A stretch of DNA of 64,000 bases from Lysobacter helvus (GTDB lineage Bacteria > Pseudomonadota > Gammaproteobacteria > Xanthomonadales > Xanthomonadaceae): assembly GCF_018406645.1 (NCBI RefSeq), contig NZ_AP024546.1, positions 930,001-994,000 on the forward strand, written 5' to 3'. Numbering within the stretch: position 1 is the first letter of the stretch; every line of letters begins with the position of its first letter. Made by a program: the position numbers and the translations under genes. This document shows, piece after piece, positions 61,388 to 64,000 of this stretch. The notes under the pieces are model-generated. The model was not told the DNA's origin. It searched no databases and saw only the letters and a program-made list of their open reading frames with translations.

Positions 61388-62176
61388 TCAGCGGCGCCGC
61401 TTCGCCTTCGCGGGCGTCGCCTTCGCCAACGCCGTCTTGTAGCGCTCGTAGAGGGCCTGGACCTTCGCCACGTAGGCGACGGTTTCCTTGTACGGCGGCA
61501 CGCCCGAGTACTGCGCCACCGTGCCGATGCCCGCGTTGTAGGCCGCGGCCGCCAGTTCCAGGTCGCCCTTGTAGCGACGCAGCAGCGACTTGATGTGGCG
61601 TGCGCCGCCGTCGATGGATTGCGCGGGCGAAAACGGATCGTCCACCGAATACTCGCGCGCGACTTCCGGCATCAACTGCATCACGCCCTGCGCGCCCTTG
61701 CTGGAGATCGCCTTCGGATCGAAGCCGCTTTCGGCGTGCGCGAACGCGCGCAGCATCGCGTCTTCCACGCCGCTGCGCTTCGACGCCGCGCGGAATTCCG
61801 CAGGGAAACGATCCAGCCGCGGCGGCCCCAGTTGCCCGAGGCCTTCATGCGCCGGCGATCCCGGCGGTGTCTGCACGGTGAACGCGAGCACCGGCACCGA
61901 CCCCGGCAACTTGCGCGTGCCGTACACCGTCTTCCCATCCTGCTGGCGTTCGTACAACGTGCCCTTCACGACGCCGAGGTTGCCCCAGAGGTTGGGCACC
62001 TTCGCCGCGTCGTCGTCGAAATGTTGCGCGACGCACTTCGACCCGGGCTCGGGTGCCGTGGAGAGCGAAACGGTGCCGTCGCGCGTGCAGCGGTAGACGG
62101 TGCGGGCGTGGGCGGCCCCCGTGATGACCACGAGAGGCAGCAACAGCCACGCAAGGATGAGCCGGGGGGTTCGCAT
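61388..62176 (-). CDS. Lytic transglycosylase, paralogue of the neighbouring gene
   Basis: A 262-residue exported SLT protein, alike in plan to the next gene: signal (ILAWLLLPLVVITGAAHARTVYRC), DUF4124-like stretch with TVSLSTAPEPGSKC, a variable linker, and an SLT domain with AFAHAESGFDPKAISSKGAQGVMQLMP and AAAYNAGIGTVAQYSGVPPYKETVAYVAKV. The two copies share order, length and motifs, so they arose by tandem duplication. The C-terminus is basic (ATPAKAKRRR). The start is ATG 62176. Confidence 0.9.
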   Translation of the reverse strand: MRTPRLILAWLLLPLVVITGAAHARTVYRCTRDGTVSLSTAPEPGSKCVAQHFDDDAAKVPNLWGNLGVVKGTLYERQQDGKTVYGTRKLPGSVPVLAFTVQTPPGSPAHEGLGQLGPPRLDRFPAEFRAASKRSGVEDAMLRAFAHAESGFDPKAISSKGAQGVMQLMPEVAREYSVDDPFSPAQSIDGGARHIKSLLRRYKGDLELAAAAYNAGIGTVAQYSGVPPYKETVAYVAKVQALYERYKTALAKATPAKAKRRR

Positions 62177-62243
62177 CGGCGCGGAGCCTAGCGCAGTTGC
62201 CGGCATGGCGCTGCCTTCACGGCGCTCCGGGCAGAACACGTGC

Positions 62244-62771
62244 ATGCGACGACATCCGATGAACTTCCTGGCGATCTGTGCGTTCGGCCTGCTGCTCGCC
62301 GCGTGCGCGACCAAGCCGCGCGAGACCGCGAAGACCGAACCCGACACCGAGATCGTCATGCCGCCGCCCGCCGTGACGCGCGGCGAATTCCTGATCGAGG
62401 CCGACAAGAACGACACCTGGAACGCCGTCGGGCAGATCGCGGTGCGCACGCCCGGCGTGGAATACGCGGGGCGCTCGCAGATGATGGACATCTACTCGGT
62501 GCGCTATCGCGGCGAGGACTTCATGCTGCAGACGAAGGCGATGCTGCTGTCCGACACGATCAGGAAGACGACGACGCGCGTCACCGCCACCACGCAGGAC
62601 GGCAAGCCGATCGACAGCGACGCGGCCGCCGACCTGCTGGCGCGCATCCAGCAAGCGCTGCCGGCGGAAGTGGAGCGCGTCCATGCGCAGCTGCTCGCCG
62701 ATGCGAAGGCCAAGGCCGCGAAGGGCAAGAAGTCGAAGGGCAAGGCGAAGAAGAAGTCGAAGAAGACGTAA
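62244..62771 (+). CDS. Lipoprotein with Lys-rich C-terminus
   Basis: A 175-residue lipoprotein. The signal is RRHPMNFLAICAFGLLLAACA (lipobox LAAC), and the mature domain (PPPAVTRGEFLIEADKNDTWNAVGQIAVRTPGVEYAGRSQMMDIYSVRYRGEDFMLQ) is of unknown type. The last 30 residues are Ala/Lys-rich (KAKAAKGKKSKGKAKKKSKK), probably interacting with anionic wall polymers or nucleic acid. I start at ATG 62244, since the positive residues before the hydrophobic core improve the signal. Confidence 0.7.
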   Translation: MRRHPMNFLAICAFGLLLAACATKPRETAKTEPDTEIVMPPPAVTRGEFLIEADKNDTWNAVGQIAVRTPGVEYAGRSQMMDIYSVRYRGEDFMLQTKAMLLSDTIRKTTTRVTATTQDGKPIDSDAAADLLARIQQALPAEVERVHAQLLADAKAKAAKGKKSKGKAKKKSKKT

Positions 62772-62801
62772 CGTCCTGGCCCTCGGCGGCGTGGCAGGGA
62801 A

Positions 62802-63845
62802 TCAGTGCGTCGACGCGGTGCGCGCACCGGCATCGTCGACGCGATGCAGGAAGCGCAGCAGGCCGGCGAAGTACACCTGCTGGTCGTCGTAGTACGCCAT
62901 GTGGCTGCCGTTGGGGCAGTACAGGTATTCGCCCTTCGGCAGGCGCTTGCTCATCATCTCCATGAACTTCGGATCCATGGTGTCGTAGCGCGCACCGATG
63001 ACGAGCGTGGGCACGGGGATCTTCGCGAGGTCGCTGGTGCGATCCCAATTCACGAGCAGGCCGCTCGCGCCGAGTTCGCTCGGGCCCTGCATCGGGACGT
63101 AGACCTTCTTGTTGATGTGGCGCTGGAAGCCGCGCAGCACCGGTTCCGGCCACTCCGCCATCGGGCGGCGCAGGATGTGGTGTTCGTAATGCGGCTGCAG
63201 CAGCGCGTCGAATCGCGGGTTGGCGTAGTCCTTCGCCGCGTCCAGGCGCTTGAGTTCGGCGAGCGCGGCGGGGTCGAGCTCCGGCATCAGCACCTCGCTC
63301 GCGTACTTGTTGTACGCGGGAATGCTGGAGACCATGTTCGAGATCACCAGTCCCTTCAGGTGCTGCGGATACTTCAGCGCGTACTCCATCGCGAGCATGC
63401 CGCCCCACGAGTGGCCCAGCAGGTAGAAGTTGCTTTCGTCCAGGTGCAGGGCCTGGCGCACCTGCTCCACTTCGTCGACGAAGCGATCGATGGTGAGCAG
63501 GCGCGGATCGTCCGGCTGGTCGCTGTAGTACGAGCCGAGCTGGTCGTAGTAGTAGTACTCGACGCCGTCGGAGGGCAGGAAGCTGTCGAACACTTCGAAC
63601 GGCTCGTGCGTCGCACCGGGCCCGCCGTGCAGCAGCAACACCTTGATGCGCGGGTTGTTGCCGACACGCTTGGTCCACACGCGGAAGTCCCCCGCCGGCG
63701 TGTGGATCGGGATCATGCGCACGCCGCCCTGCCAGGCATCGGCGTGGCCGGTGGCGTCGAAGTACTGGTGGAGGGTGGGCGGATCCGCGGCCGAAGCCGT
63801 GGTGGCGAACAGGCCCAGCAACATCGAGAACAGGAACGTGCGCAT
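62802..63845 (-). CDS. Secreted proline iminopeptidase-like alpha/beta hydrolase
   Basis: A 347-residue exported peptidase of family S33. The signal peptide is TFLFSMLLGLFATTASAADPP. The oxyanion HGGPG motif is in LLLHGGPGATHE, the nucleophile Ser in GHSWGGMLAMEYALKYP, the Asp in ARYDTMDP and the His in GSHMAYYD, so the triad is complete. It would release N-terminal proline from peptides in the periplasm. AGGAG lies 7 bases before ATG 63845. Other alpha/beta hydrolase activity cannot be excluded. Confidence 0.9.
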   Translation of the reverse strand: MRTFLFSMLLGLFATTASAADPPTLHQYFDATGHADAWQGGVRMIPIHTPAGDFRVWTKRVGNNPRIKVLLLHGGPGATHEPFEVFDSFLPSDGVEYYYYDQLGSYYSDQPDDPRLLTIDRFVDEVEQVRQALHLDESNFYLLGHSWGGMLAMEYALKYPQHLKGLVISNMVSSIPAYNKYASEVLMPELDPAALAELKRLDAAKDYANPRFDALLQPHYEHHILRRPMAEWPEPVLRGFQRHINKKVYVPMQGPSELGASGLLVNWDRTSDLAKIPVPTLVIGARYDTMDPKFMEMMSKRLPKGEYLYCPNGSHMAYYDDQQVYFAGLLRFLHRVDDAGARTASTH

Positions 63846-64000
63846 GACGGTCTCCTGCGGCACCGGCGGCCGATGTGGGCGGGAGTGTAGCGCTGGAGCG
63901 GAACGGGCTGCCTGTCAGGCGGATCCGGGGGCCCTGCCGGGGTGAAACCCGCCAGATGCCCGGGGAATCGGCGCGTGTCATCCCGGCGGCGTTTTGGGCC

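Overview
The window is one continuous stretch of chromosomal DNA from a high-GC gammaproteobacterium, most likely Xanthomonadaceae/Lysobacteraceae (Lysobacter, Luteimonas or a close relative). The pointers are the tail of a Clp-type CRP regulator beside split trp genes, a Xanthomonas-like yeast-type PurC, a phoP-phoQ-PepSY set, long TrpS, hppD-hmgA, and short GC-rich hairpin repeats typical of this family. The taxon is inferred from gene content; no database was searched. No phage, transposase, integrase, plasmid, CRISPR or rRNA sequence was seen, and the genes are packed tightly with many 1-base or 4-base stop/start overlaps.

Layout. 1-10.8 kb: clp end, a GNAT, then on the minus strand trpE, VOC, a flavodiiron-like MBL protein, a receiver protein and an SDR; after a plus-strand secreted beta-helix gene the minus strand continues with a luciferase-like enzyme and trpG-trpD-ABM-trpC-HAD. 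10.9-18.6 kb: rpe, a DnaJ protein, purC, DUF962, EamA exporter, then nhaA, an epimerase-like protein, DUF5329 and a cation/Ca antiporter. 18.6-24.3 kb: aromatic catabolism (hmgA, hppD with a MarR regulator and a palindromic operator; kynA) and a POT peptide transporter. 24.4-31.7 kb: a large secreted nuclease and an E1alpha-E1beta-E2 2-oxoacid dehydrogenase operon. 31.7-39.8 kb: a GAF-GGDEF protein, trpS, entericidin, arginase, tRNA-Thr(TGT) and the birA-coaX-SPOR operon. 40-45.8 kb: mtfA, PepSY-phoP-phoQ, a CtlX-like hydrolase and dusA. 45.9-53.6 kb: an accessory run of small exported, lipid-anchored, EF-hand and low-complexity proteins. 53.6-63.8 kb: a GAF-GAF-GGDEF-EAL protein, a Q/N-rich protein, a PAS hybrid histidine kinase with a thioredoxin, twin lytic transglycosylases, a lipoprotein and a secreted alpha/beta hydrolase.

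Working together: tryptophan synthesis (trpE, G, D, C), charging (trpS) and breakdown (kynA), and tyrosine breakdown through homogentisate (hppD, hmgA), all lie in one window. Second-messenger and phosphorelay signalling is well represented (Clp, two GGDEF proteins, PhoPQ, a hybrid kinase, a stand-alone receiver). I did not find a clear undescribed defence or mobile system. The most interesting leads are local: the MarR operator and the repeat hairpin in the tyrosine operon, a repeat element translated inside the E2 linker, the stand-alone flavodiiron-like protein beside a receiver protein, the TrpS C-terminal extension, and the cluster of low-complexity exported proteins.
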